A model generated the notes under the pieces. It saw only the letters and a list, made by a program, of their open reading frames with translations. It searched no databases and was not told the origin of the DNA. This document shows positions 17,132 through 25,106 of a stretch of DNA of 64,000 bases, in pieces. The position numbers and the translations under genes were made by a program. The stretch comes from Saccharicrinis sp963665705 (GTDB lineage: Bacteria; Bacteroidota; Bacteroidia; Bacteroidales; Marinilabiliaceae). The stretch is from the NCBI GenBank assembly GCA_963665705.1, contig OY762448.1, positions 3,224,001 through 3,288,000 of the forward strand, in the 5' to 3' direction. How positions within the stretch are numbered: position 1 is the first letter of the stretch; each line of letters begins with the position of its first letter.

Positions 17132-17659
17132 TTATACTTTAGCTATTTGCTGAGAAAATGCTTTAACCCGAGTCCAATCAGTATATTCTATGGGTGAATT
17201 TGATGTTACCGGACCATTAGTGATCTTCATAATTAACTTTATCATTACCCTATCCATAAATGAATAGCGACTATAATCTAATTGTCCGGCAAAAACATCA
17301 ATAACATCAGGTTTCCAATTGAGTTTATTAAAATATTTGATAATATAAGGATTACTTGAGCAGGTGTTTTTCTCCTCTTTTCTGGCCACTAAATTCACGG
17401 AGAAAAAAGCACTTTTAGTTTCCTCTAATTTAATTTTATTCTCCTTTATAAACTGAGTAACATCAGTTCTATGTTTACCATATCTGATACTTGCTCCGAT
17501 AATAATTTTAGAATACTGTAAAACAGATTTCTTAAATGATGAAATTTCATATAATTCCACCTGATAGCCCAACTTCATCAAATATGCTGCTATTTGTTTG
17601 CATATTTTTAAGGTTTGGCCATCTATGGTTGAATATAGTATTGCTATAGAATTTTGCAT
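17132..17659 (-). CDS. hemG: Menaquinone-dependent protoporphyrinogen IX oxidase (HemG)
   Basis: A 175-residue flavodoxin-like protein that oxidises protoporphyrinogen IX to protoporphyrin IX in heme synthesis, passing electrons to menaquinone. FMN-binding loop 1 is YSTIDGQTLKI (about residues 9-19). Strongly HemG-specific blocks follow: IIGASIRYGKHR, SAFFSVNLVARK.EK and YSRYSFMDRVMIKLIMK, closely matching the E. coli protein in order and length. It lies 38 bp downstream of the aldo/keto reductase-ferredoxin gene and is probably in the same operon as the iron-sulfur proteins. Confidence 0.92.
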   Translation of the reverse strand: MQNSIAILYSTIDGQTLKICKQIAAYLMKLGYQVELYEISSFKKSVLQYSKIIIGASIRYGKHRTDVTQFIKENKIKLEETKSAFFSVNLVARKEEKNTCSSNPYIIKYFNKLNWKPDVIDVFAGQLDYSRYSFMDRVMIKLIMKITNGPVTSNSPIEYTDWTRVKAFSQQIAKV

Positions 17660-17696
17660 TAATATATTTGTAAATAATTCTGATATACTTTCACTC

Positions 17697-19088
17697 CTAT
17701 CCTATCTCTTTTTCTTGTTTTAACTGTTCTACAAAGTTATCAATACGATTCATTTCGTCTGGAATATTAATTCGCTGCGGACAAAGTGATACACATTTAC
17801 CACAACCAATGCAATGATTAGCTTGTCGTAACTTAGGAACACTTCGATTATAACCCACTAAAAATGCTTTACGGGCTTGTGTATAGTTTTCATCTTGTAA
17901 TTTTTTTGGAAAATTACCCTCGTTAACACATTTGTTATAATGTCCAAATACCGCTGGTATATCAATTCCATACGGACAAGGCATACAATAACGACACTCC
18001 GTACAGGAAATCAGAGGATATTGTAAAATCAAATCTGTAATTTCATCTAATAACTTTTGTTCCTTTTCGGTTATTGGTTCCAATGGAGAGTAGGTATCCA
18101 GGTTATCTACCAAGTGTTCTTTATATGTCATGCCACTCAAAACAGTCAGCACCTCCGGAGGTGTTCCGGCATAACGAAAAGCCCAGGATGCAACACTTGC
18201 TTCCGGACGTTGTTGTTTTAATTTACCCATTAAAAAATTAGGAAGTCTGGCTAGGCGACCACCTAAAAGAGGTTCCATAATTACTGCCGGAGTATTGTGT
18301 TTTACTAATTCGTTAAATAAATATTCTCCATTTACATTAGCTCCGGTAGCATGTAACCAGTCAACATAATTCACTTGTATTTGTACAAAATCCCATTGAA
18401 TATCCATGGCTAACAAGTAATCGTATACCTCCACATCACCATGAAACGACCAGCCTAAGTTGCGTATTCTTCCAGCTTCTTTTTCTTTCAACAGAAAATC
18501 TATCATTCCATTGTCGATATATCGAGCCTTAAAATTTTTCATCCCTCCTAATCCTACTGCATGTAACAGATAATAATCAATATAATCTATCTGTAGCTCT
18601 TTAAATGAATTACGATACATTTTTATTGACTCTTCACGCGAGTGTGTTTCTGGTCTAAAATTAGAAAGTTTGGTGGCTACAAAATATTGATCTCTGGGAT
18701 GACGTTTCAAAGCAATGCCTGTTGTTTTTTCAGATAAACCTCTTCCATATACCGGAGAAGTATCATAATAGTTCACACCATATTCAAGAGCCTCATCAAC
18801 CAAATCATTCCAGGCTTCCTGATCAATTTCTTCCTCTGTTTCACTAATATTTTTCATGGGCAATCGCATACATCCATATCCTAATAAAGAAACCTTATCA
18901 CCAGAATATGGATTGATACGATACTCCATTTTTTGTGGATCAATATTCGAAAGCTTTGCTGTTCCTGCAGCTTCAACATTATTATTTTTAGGTGTACAAC
19001 CATAAACAAAAGCTGTAGAAGTTGCCGCTACTCCCCCTAAAACTTTAAAAAATTCTTTACGATTTATATTGTTGTCTTTTTTCTTCAT
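17697..19088 (-). CDS. Aldo/keto reductase with C-terminal 4Fe-4S ferredoxin domain
   Basis: A 463-residue fusion. The N-terminus has a Tat-like or lipoprotein-like signal (NRKEFFKVLGG then FVYGC). The aldo/keto reductase barrel spans about residues 55-350, with catalytic Asp/Tyr in NYYDTSPVYGRG and the usual VATKLSN strand. The C-terminus has two 4Fe-4S-type clusters of cysteines, CTECRYCMPCPYGIDIP and CIGCGKCVSLCPQRINIP. This family is common in Bacteroidota and anaerobes; substrates are mostly unknown. It starts 20 bp after the membrane polyferredoxin gene, suggesting electron transfer between them. Confidence 0.9.
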   Translation of the reverse strand: MKKKDNNINRKEFFKVLGGVAATSTAFVYGCTPKNNNVEAAGTAKLSNIDPQKMEYRINPYSGDKVSLLGYGCMRLPMKNISETEEEIDQEAWNDLVDEALEYGVNYYDTSPVYGRGLSEKTTGIALKRHPRDQYFVATKLSNFRPETHSREESIKMYRNSFKELQIDYIDYYLLHAVGLGGMKNFKARYIDNGMIDFLLKEKEAGRIRNLGWSFHGDVEVYDYLLAMDIQWDFVQIQVNYVDWLHATGANVNGEYLFNELVKHNTPAVIMEPLLGGRLARLPNFLMGKLKQQRPEASVASWAFRYAGTPPEVLTVLSGMTYKEHLVDNLDTYSPLEPITEKEQKLLDEITDLILQYPLISCTECRYCMPCPYGIDIPAVFGHYNKCVNEGNFPKKLQDENYTQARKAFLVGYNRSVPKLRQANHCIGCGKCVSLCPQRINIPDEMNRIDNFVEQLKQEKEIG

Positions 19089-19107
19089 TTTTCTTTATTC
19101 AAATGGA

Positions 19108-20613
19108 TTAAACGATTCTGTGTCTTTCAGTACCTTCAACATAAATAGCACTAAACGGCCTTGAAGGACAGATATACTCACACGAACCACAACCTATGCA
19201 ACGTTCTGTATTTATAGCAGGAATTTTCCTTGATTTTTCATCGTTGATATCTGAAGCAACCATTTCAATAGCTCCTGTAGGACAATGTTGACCACAGTTA
19301 CCACAATCTACATCATCAGTTAATACCACACAGTTATCTTTTATCCATACTGCATATCCAATTTGCGTGGCGGATTTATCTTCTTTTGTAATTGAATGGA
19401 TCGCTCCTGTGGGACAAACATCCGAACAATTAGTGCATTCCGGACGACAAAAGCCTCTTTCAAATGACATCTCCGGTTGCATAAAAGTTTTTAAATCGGA
19501 TGATGGTCTTAATACTCCGTTTGGACAAGCTGAAATACACAAGCCACAAGCTGTACAATGCTGTGTGAAATTTTTTGCACTCTCTGAACCCGGCGGTGAA
19601 ATAGCGGTAGTTCTTTTAGGTATTTTCTTATCCTTTATAACGGCAACACCTCCTTCAACTACTTTTTCTTGTGCTTTTAATGTTGTAGATAAAGCTAAAG
19701 CAGATGCTATAGTTAAAAAACTTCTGCGAGTATTATTGCTTTCCTTATCTGATGAAACCGAGGCCATCTGAAATTCTTTTTCTGTATTTTTAATTTTAAA
19801 GGCAGGTTTGTAAGTCATCGCATCTCTATTACAAGATTCAATACAATCCATACATGTAACACATCTGCTATAATCAATCGTAAGATTTTTCGTGTCGATA
19901 CATGCTGCTTTACAGTTACGAGAACATAAGTTACATCCATTACATTTATCTACATTAAATACAGGTTTCAGGTAAGAATACTTAGAAAGAAATCCCAGAA
20001 AAGTTCCAACCGGACAAACCGTATTACAATAAGTACGACCATTTCTCCAGGATAAAACTCCTGTTAAAACCAACATTCCAACAGCCACAATAAAAGTTGG
20101 AATACTCTTAATCCAAACATCCACACTATAAAAGGCATAACTATCAACTCGTTCAGCAAAATAAGCAAGTAAATTATTTCCCCATTGATATAAAGGAGCA
20201 AACAGATTTGATGCGATTCTACCATATGCTCCATAAGGGTCGAGTAAAGCAGCAATAGAGCTTACTCCGGCTACAAGAGCCACAACAAAAATGGCTAAGA
20301 AAGTATAGCGTAACCAGCTAATGGCAGAAGAATAATTGAAACGATGTTTTTTACGTTTACCTGCCAGCCAGGAAATAATATCCTGCCAAACGCCTAAGGG
20401 ACAAATGACAGAGCAATAAATCCGACCAAAGGCAAGTGTTAGAAGCACCATAATAATGACTAAGCCTACATGTAAACCTAAAATAGCCGGTATTAATTGT
20501 ATTTTGGCAAGCCATCCGAACCAATGGTGTATAGTTCCTGTAAAATCAAGAAATAACAAGGTAACTAAGGAAAAGACCAGGAAGGCTAATCCAATTCTAA
20601 TTTTTTTGAGCAT
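19108..20613 (-). CDS. Membrane-bound polyferredoxin (NapH/CcoG-like 4Fe-4S protein)
   Basis: A 501-residue protein. Five or so N-terminal membrane helices carry two Cys motifs, YCSVICPLGVWQD and YCNTVCPVGTFLG, typical of NapH/RdxH-type proteins. They are followed by CNGCNLCSRNCKAAC and CVTCMDCIESCNRD. In the middle is a second, Tat-like signal (TRRSFLTIASALALS), then four further ferredoxin-type motifs (CTACGLCISACP, CRPECTNCSDVCP, CGNCGQHCP, CIGCGSCEYICP). It probably carries electrons between the membrane quinone pool and a periplasmic or outer-leaflet partner. It is the first gene of the run with the aldo/keto reductase and hemG. Confidence 0.88.
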   Translation of the reverse strand: MLKKIRIGLAFLVFSLVTLLFLDFTGTIHHWFGWLAKIQLIPAILGLHVGLVIIMVLLTLAFGRIYCSVICPLGVWQDIISWLAGKRKKHRFNYSSAISWLRYTFLAIFVVALVAGVSSIAALLDPYGAYGRIASNLFAPLYQWGNNLLAYFAERVDSYAFYSVDVWIKSIPTFIVAVGMLVLTGVLSWRNGRTYCNTVCPVGTFLGFLSKYSYLKPVFNVDKCNGCNLCSRNCKAACIDTKNLTIDYSRCVTCMDCIESCNRDAMTYKPAFKIKNTEKEFQMASVSSDKESNNTRRSFLTIASALALSTTLKAQEKVVEGGVAVIKDKKIPKRTTAISPPGSESAKNFTQHCTACGLCISACPNGVLRPSSDLKTFMQPEMSFERGFCRPECTNCSDVCPTGAIHSITKEDKSATQIGYAVWIKDNCVVLTDDVDCGNCGQHCPTGAIEMVASDINDEKSRKIPAINTERCIGCGSCEYICPSRPFSAIYVEGTERHRIV

Positions 20614-20772
20614 CGTATTTTATTTTGTTCGGGTTTTTAAAGAAATAACTAACAATAAAAATATAATTATTTCCTTGAACACCATCTTAACAAGTTGTTA
20701 ATAAGTTCTATTTAAATTGTATCTAAATACGATTGCTATATTAATGAAATACACTAGTAATCAAATTTCAAT
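20614..20772. other. Upstream region of the polyferredoxin operon
   Basis: Non-coding; should hold the promoter of the minus-strand redox genes. No clear box seen. Confidence 0.25.
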
Positions 20773-21186
20773 TTAACGATCCATCCATCTTCTAAAACTA
20801 GCTGCTTTATACTTACCTACAATAATCATTTATTCACTTGCTGGTTCAGTCTCTAGAACTAGTTTCCCTTAAAAATAAGAATGTACGCGTTTAATAGCTT
20901 CAATGTTTATTATAAACTGACGGTTAATTTTAAAGAATTGATCAGGATGCAATTGCTCTCTTAAACTTTCTAGTGAAAAATCAACAGGATATTCTCTTTT
21001 ATCAAAAGTTACAGCAAAAGTAATTTTCTGCACGCTGTAAAAGTAAGCTACATCTGAAACAGGAAGATAAAAAAAGCATTCGTTTGAGTGAATGATAAAA
21101 CGTTTGCGATAATTATTTTTGGGTTGTTGTAATGCTGCAATAAGCTCACTAAAATCTGTTTCTGTATTTTTGGTATGAATAAATTT
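20773..21186 (-). pseudogene. LytTR DNA-binding domain relic (response regulator C-terminus)
   Basis: Translating the minus strand from 21186 gives about 138 codons matching a LytTR DNA-binding domain: KRFIIHSNECFFYLPVSDV, then DQFFKINRQFIINIEAIKRV, then the C-terminal KYKAASFRRWMDR. Two in-frame TAA codons interrupt it (20869-20871, just after HSYF, and 20830-20832), yet homology continues past both, so these are nonsense mutations. The receiver domain is missing. The open frame joins directly, in the same phase, to the end of the TolC relic. It is the remains of a two-component regulator of an efflux operon. Confidence 0.85.
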
Positions 21187-21189
21187 TTC

Positions 21190-22132
21190 TTACTGAACGC
21201 AAGCCCTTCTCTGTCCAGAACGAAATATATTCCACGAAAGAGTGACGCCGGCCACTGCAATATCATGATCCTGATTAAATACATAGTTTTCGCACTGATA
21301 TCCATATGATGCACCTAACGATACCTTATGCTGAGCATCTCCTTTTTGTAGTTTAATATTATCCTTCTGAGCATCTACATAGGTATCCAGCTGCGCTAAT
21401 TCTTCTCTTTGAATATCACATTTTATTGGATTCAGATACATCCTTTTCTATTTCTTTTACTTAAGCACGATCTGCATAAACTTCATCTTTAGTAATTTTA
21501 TCGTATTTAAGTAAGCTTTCTCTACTTTGAGGATTTTTCTTAACTATCATATAAGTTATCTGGTACATATCCATCACCTGTTGTGCTTCCAGATACTTTA
21601 TGTAAACAGACTTAACTTCTTTAACCAATTCTCGTTTATAAATTTCTACATTAATTCGTTCTGCTTCGGCCAATCCTATTCTAATTTTATGATTTTGAAT
21701 AATTGCAGCATTAAACAAAGGCATTGGCAACTGAATTTTAGTTTCCTGCCCTTGCTCTCGCAACATATTTATGGTATAATTATCAATAGTTGGATATGCT
21801 CCTGGCGACGAATATTCTGGTTGTAATGGGGTTATGATCTGATTAATAGCATTTAAATTATCAAACACAGGATTCATCATATCTCCAAAAGGTATTTCAA
21901 TGGTTCTCCCTCCCTGTGATTTAGAATATTTAGCTTCAATAGAAACTACAGGAAAAAACATTCGGCGTGTCTCTTTCATTGCCTCTAAACTTTTTTGATA
22001 AGAATATTCTTTTTGTTTTAAGGCTATATTACTTTCTAAAGCATCCTGAATATATCCATCCAAAACTGATTGTGCATTTAGTCCCAGACATAGGCTTAAC
22101 AAAAAAAATGATATAAATAATCGTTGTCTCAT
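21190..22132 (-). pseudogene. TolC-family outer-membrane efflux protein, broken
   Basis: Two pieces of one TolC-type gene. The 5' part (22132-21461) has a signal peptide (FISFFLLSLCLGLNAQ) and the first helical hairpin, up to ITKDEVYADRA, then a TAA. The 3' part (21441-21190) is in another frame and carries the second repeat (VSLGASYGYQ, then GVTLSWNIFRSGQRR), then a stop. Together they give about 306 codons against some 430-450 expected, so there has been a frameshift, an internal loss and loss of the 3' end. The broken end merges into the LytTR relic. The product would be non-functional. Confidence 0.85.
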
Positions 22133-22202
22133 TGCATGAAATACTATTAAGTTTTATGCAAAAATATAGGAGGTTGTATAGCTATTATTAATTTATTAAC
22201 TG

Positions 22203-22234
22203 AAGTCGATTTTATAATGATAAAGTCGATTTTT
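22203..22234. promoter_or_regulatory. Pair of direct repeats upstream of the TolC relic (LytTR-like operator)
   Basis: AAGTCGATTTT occurs at 22203-22213 and again at 22223-22233, a 20-bp spacing of about two helical turns, some 70-100 bp upstream of the TolC start. LytTR regulators bind pairs of direct repeats with about this spacing, and a LytTR relic lies at the other end of the locus. This is an inference from layout, not a known motif. Confidence 0.45.
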
Positions 22235-22378
22235 TGGATATACATAAGTAATTTTGACTATAAATACCATAGACTTTACTTCTAAATTTTTCTATACATA
22301 AAGTATAATATTAATTTTGATGCCAAATTAAATTGGATGCATTCTAAAATATATTTTACACTATAAACACAATACAAC

Positions 22379-22837
22379 ATGAAGTATTTATTTATTACCA
22401 TTTTTTGCTTAAGTACATTTTTTGTTTCAGCTCAAAAAAATTTTAAAACCGGGGATATTCATTTTGATACTAATTTAAATGAAATTAACGCAAGAGCCAG
22501 TTTGGATTTTGGAGCTTTTAAAACAGACTTATGTATCAACTATGACATTACTGAAAAAAAGATTGATTACATGCACGGATCTTTAAGTATGGAGCCTGGT
22601 GATATTTATCTGGCTCTGGAAATATCTAAAGTATCTAAAACACCTATTGACAGAGTTATTAATACATACAGATCACACAAGGAAAAAGGATGGGGAAATA
22701 TTGCTAAGGAATTAGGAATAAAACCGGGCTCTGCCGAGTTTCACCAACTAAAAAACAATTCTAAAAAGAACAACCGCAACAAAGGAAAAGGAATCAAAAA
22801 GGGAAACCATTCTCATGGAAAAAGTAAAGGAAAATGA
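22379..22837 (+). CDS. Small secreted protein with basic tail, unknown function
   Basis: A 152-residue protein with a clear signal peptide ending near SAQ (residues 1-18). The middle (about residues 70-120) is a conserved-looking helical segment (LALEISKVSKTPIDRVI, then GWGNIAKELGIKPGSAEF) that I have seen in small exported proteins but cannot name. The C-terminal 25 residues are very rich in Lys, Asn and Gly, with a His-Ser-His patch, so the mature protein is strongly basic at that end. It stands alone on the plus strand, about 100 bp ahead of the DUF302 gene. Confidence 0.75.
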   Translation: MKYLFITIFCLSTFFVSAQKNFKTGDIHFDTNLNEINARASLDFGAFKTDLCINYDITEKKIDYMHGSLSMEPGDIYLALEISKVSKTPIDRVINTYRSHKEKGWGNIAKELGIKPGSAEFHQLKNNSKKNNRNKGKGIKKGNHSHGKSKGK

Positions 22838-22936
22838 AAATGATTCTTATTAGAATTCCTTTTATTGCATTGATTTTAAATAGATAAAACAAAATAATAT
22901 CTACATTGTTATATATGTGTTATTAAAACATTAGCT

Positions 22937-23323
22937 ATGTCATATTATATTAATACAATTATATCAATGAGTTATGATGAAGCCATTGATCACGTAAAGG
23001 AAGCTTTAAAAAAAGAAGGCTTTGGTATTATATCTGAAATCGATATTCATGAAAAGTTAAAAGAGAAATTAGACGTTGATTTTAAAAAATATAAAATTTT
23101 AGGTGCGTGTAATCCTGCATATGCTTATCAAGCCCTGCAAAAAGAGGATAAAATAGGAACCATGCTTCCTTGTAATGTGATATTACAGGAACAAGGAGAA
23201 AATAAAATTGAGGTTGCAGCGGTTGATCCTATTGCTTCAATGCAAGCGATAGAGAACAATCAGCTTGGTGAGTTAGCACAAGATATTCAAAGTAAACTTC
23301 AACGAGTAATTCAATCGTTATAG
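22937..23323 (+). CDS. DUF302 domain-containing protein
   Basis: A 128-residue cytoplasmic protein matching the DUF302 family over nearly its full length. The typical blocks are visible: the N-terminal helix with SYDEAIDHVKEALKKEGFG, the central KYKILGACNPAYAYQAL and the later LPCNVILQE, then VAAVDPIASMQAI. Members are small dimeric proteins of unknown biochemical role, often near redox or sulfur genes. Nothing in the sequence indicates a catalytic site. A bidirectional terminator follows about 70 bp downstream. Confidence 0.9.
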   Translation: MSYYINTIISMSYDEAIDHVKEALKKEGFGIISEIDIHEKLKEKLDVDFKKYKILGACNPAYAYQALQKEDKIGTMLPCNVILQEQGENKIEVAAVDPIASMQAIENNQLGELAQDIQSKLQRVIQSL

Positions 23324-23391
23324 AGATACGTAGCCTAATGCTTATTTTATTACTTAAATTAAAGTTATTAGACATTATATCAATTTTACAA

Positions 23392-23423
23392 AAAAGCCAT
23401 TTCTAATTTAAGAAATGGCTTTT
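23392..23423. terminator. Bidirectional hairpin terminator
   Basis: AAAAGCCATTTCT and AGAAATGGCTTTT pair around a short AT loop, with A- and T-tracts on both sides. It ends the DUF302 transcript. A near copy lies at 26541-26574, downstream of intact ldhA, and in both places it is followed by an ldhA 3' end. Confidence 0.8.
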
Positions 23424-23445
23424 CATATTTTTATTCGATATTATT

Positions 23446-23541
23446 TTATGCCTTTGGTGCTTTTGGGGGTGAAACCGTATTGGGACTTTCTCCATTTTTA
23501 AAAGATGTATAGATATTTTAAAAAGTGATTTCAGCAATATT
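23446..23541 (-). pseudogene. Fragment of the 3' end of a second ldhA-like gene
   Basis: On the minus strand this translates as the last 30 or so codons of D-lactate dehydrogenase: IAEITF, a TAA, then FKNGESPNTVSPKAPKA and a stop. Compare IAETTFENIDTFFKNGESPNTVVPKKASKA at the end of the intact gene (26595). The in-frame TAA and several substitutions show decay. Homology stops near 23541, toward the first IS5-like element. Together with the copied terminator this marks an old tandem duplication of ldhA or insertion-associated rearrangement. Confidence 0.8.
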
Positions 23542-23635
23542 CCTTTATTTTATTTAGTTAATCCTTAATAACATCATAAGTCATTAGTTATCAACAGTAA
23601 ACGTGAATAAATATTGATATTTATTCGTTATTAAT

Positions 23636-23671
23636 TGCAAGGATATTAGTAATTTAGGGGAAAACCTTGCA
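23636..23671 (+). repeat. Inverted repeat ahead of IS5-like transposase A
   Basis: TGCAAGG (23636-23642) and CCTTGCA (23665-23671), 6 bp before the transposase ATG. The second element has the same arrangement (25067-25104). A shared TTATTAAT precedes both, so this may be the element's left end or a control hairpin over the ribosome-binding region. Confidence 0.5.
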
Positions 23672-23677
23672 GAAATA

Positions 23678-25036
23678 ATGAAAGGAAAACTACCGAATCA
23701 GAATCAGAGAAATTTGTTCCGGCCCATTTTAAAGGATATCATCAATCCTAAGCATGAAGTAGCAATATTATCAGATCGTATCAATTGGCAGGATTTTGAA
23801 GATAGCTTTAGTCCCCTCTATTCACATACAGGCCAGCCGGGTACTCCTATTCGCACTATGGTTGGCCTATTGCTATTAAAACGCATTTACAACTTAGGCG
23901 ATGAAACTGTCATAGAGCAATGGGTTCAAAATCCCTATTTTCAATACTTCTGTGGAGAAGCCGAGTTTCAATGGACACCTCCATGTGATCCATCAGATAT
24001 GGTCCATTTTAGAAAACGCATTGGTGAACAAGGCGCTGAAAAAATACTTGAAGTTTCCATTGACGCCAGAAGAGATGAAATTAAAACAACCAATGATGTG
24101 CTTGTAGATACGACTGCCCAAGAAAAAAATATTACCTATCCCACAGACAGCAAGCTATTGATAAAAGTGATTAAACGCTGTAATAAAATAGCAAAACAAG
24201 AGGGCGTTGAACAAAGGCAAACCTATCAACGAACCATGAAAAAACTATTGTTAATGCAACGCTTTGCACACCACCCCAAACGCAAGAAAGAGGCCAAAGC
24301 AGCATTGCGTAAGTTAAGAACTATAGCCGGAAGATTAGTTCGTGAACTGGAACGCAAACTTGCCCAGGAAGCTTTTGCTCGCTATGAACTGGAGTTAAAG
24401 AATTGCTTGCGTGTTGTTGAGCAAAAGAAAAGTGACAACAATAAAATCTATAGTTTACACGAACCTGATACAGCCTGTATTGCAAAAGGGAAAGCTCATA
24501 AGAAATTTGAATTTGGTTCAAAAGTGTCTTTTGCTGTTGTGCCCAAAGTAAATATTATAGTCGGTATTAAAAATTTCAAGGGTAACCCTAACGACACATC
24601 AACCTTAGAACCTGCACTGGAAAATGTAGAGAAGGTTAGTAAGATTAAATTCAAAAATGCCATCGTTGACAGAGGTTACAAAGGAAAGAAAAAAGTACGC
24701 GACACAATAATCGTTAGTCCTAAGCCTCCATCCTCTAGGCAGCCTTACAGTAAAAACACAATGCGAAAGAAATGTAAATCAAGAGCTGCAGTAGAACCAG
24801 TTATCGGACATACAAAGCATGGATGTCGTATGATTAAAAACTACCTAAAAGGCAATGCTGGTAATGCTATTAATGCAAATTTGGCAGCTGCAGGGTTTAA
24901 TTTTAAAGGATTACTTCGTAAAATCAAAGAAGAGGTTCTTTGGCTAAAAATATTACTAGAAATATACCTCAAAACATATAGCATAGATCCAGTAATTAGT
25001 TTAACCTTAAAAACCAACTATCATGTTGATAACTAG
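23678..25036 (+). CDS. IS5-family-type transposase (copy A)
   Basis: A 452-residue DDE transposase of the IS5 superfamily. The N-terminal helical domain has the typical RTMVGLLLLKRIYNLGDE block, followed by DPSDMVHFRKRIG. Catalytic residues are likely Asp in LVDTTAQEKNI, Asp in AIVDRGYKG and Glu in AAVEPVIGHTKHGCRM. Length is full and no frameshift is seen, so it may be active. It is only about half identical to the adjacent copy B, so the two come from different insertions, not a recent duplication. It inserted next to the ldhA fragment. Confidence 0.88.
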   Translation: MKGKLPNQNQRNLFRPILKDIINPKHEVAILSDRINWQDFEDSFSPLYSHTGQPGTPIRTMVGLLLLKRIYNLGDETVIEQWVQNPYFQYFCGEAEFQWTPPCDPSDMVHFRKRIGEQGAEKILEVSIDARRDEIKTTNDVLVDTTAQEKNITYPTDSKLLIKVIKRCNKIAKQEGVEQRQTYQRTMKKLLLMQRFAHHPKRKKEAKAALRKLRTIAGRLVRELERKLAQEAFARYELELKNCLRVVEQKKSDNNKIYSLHEPDTACIAKGKAHKKFEFGSKVSFAVVPKVNIIVGIKNFKGNPNDTSTLEPALENVEKVSKIKFKNAIVDRGYKGKKKVRDTIIVSPKPPSSRQPYSKNTMRKKCKSRAAVEPVIGHTKHGCRMIKNYLKGNAGNAINANLAAAGFNFKGLLRKIKEEVLWLKILLEIYLKTYSIDPVISLTLKTNYHVDN

Positions 25037-25066
25037 CTTATAACATTTTTCTTTAGATTTATTAAT

Positions 25067-25104
25067 CTGCAAGGAAATATGTATTTTAGTCAGAAAGCTT
25101 GCAG
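25067..25104 (+). repeat. Inverted repeat ahead of IS5-like transposase B
   Basis: CTGCAAG (25067-25073) and CTTGCAG (25098-25104), 2 bp before the transposase ATG. It mirrors the layout ahead of copy A, although the coding regions have diverged widely. Confidence 0.5.
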
Positions 25105-25106
25105 AT

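Noticed and set aside
23446..23541. Small gene ahead of IS5 copy A
   Set aside because: It is a decayed copy of the ldhA 3' end with an internal stop.
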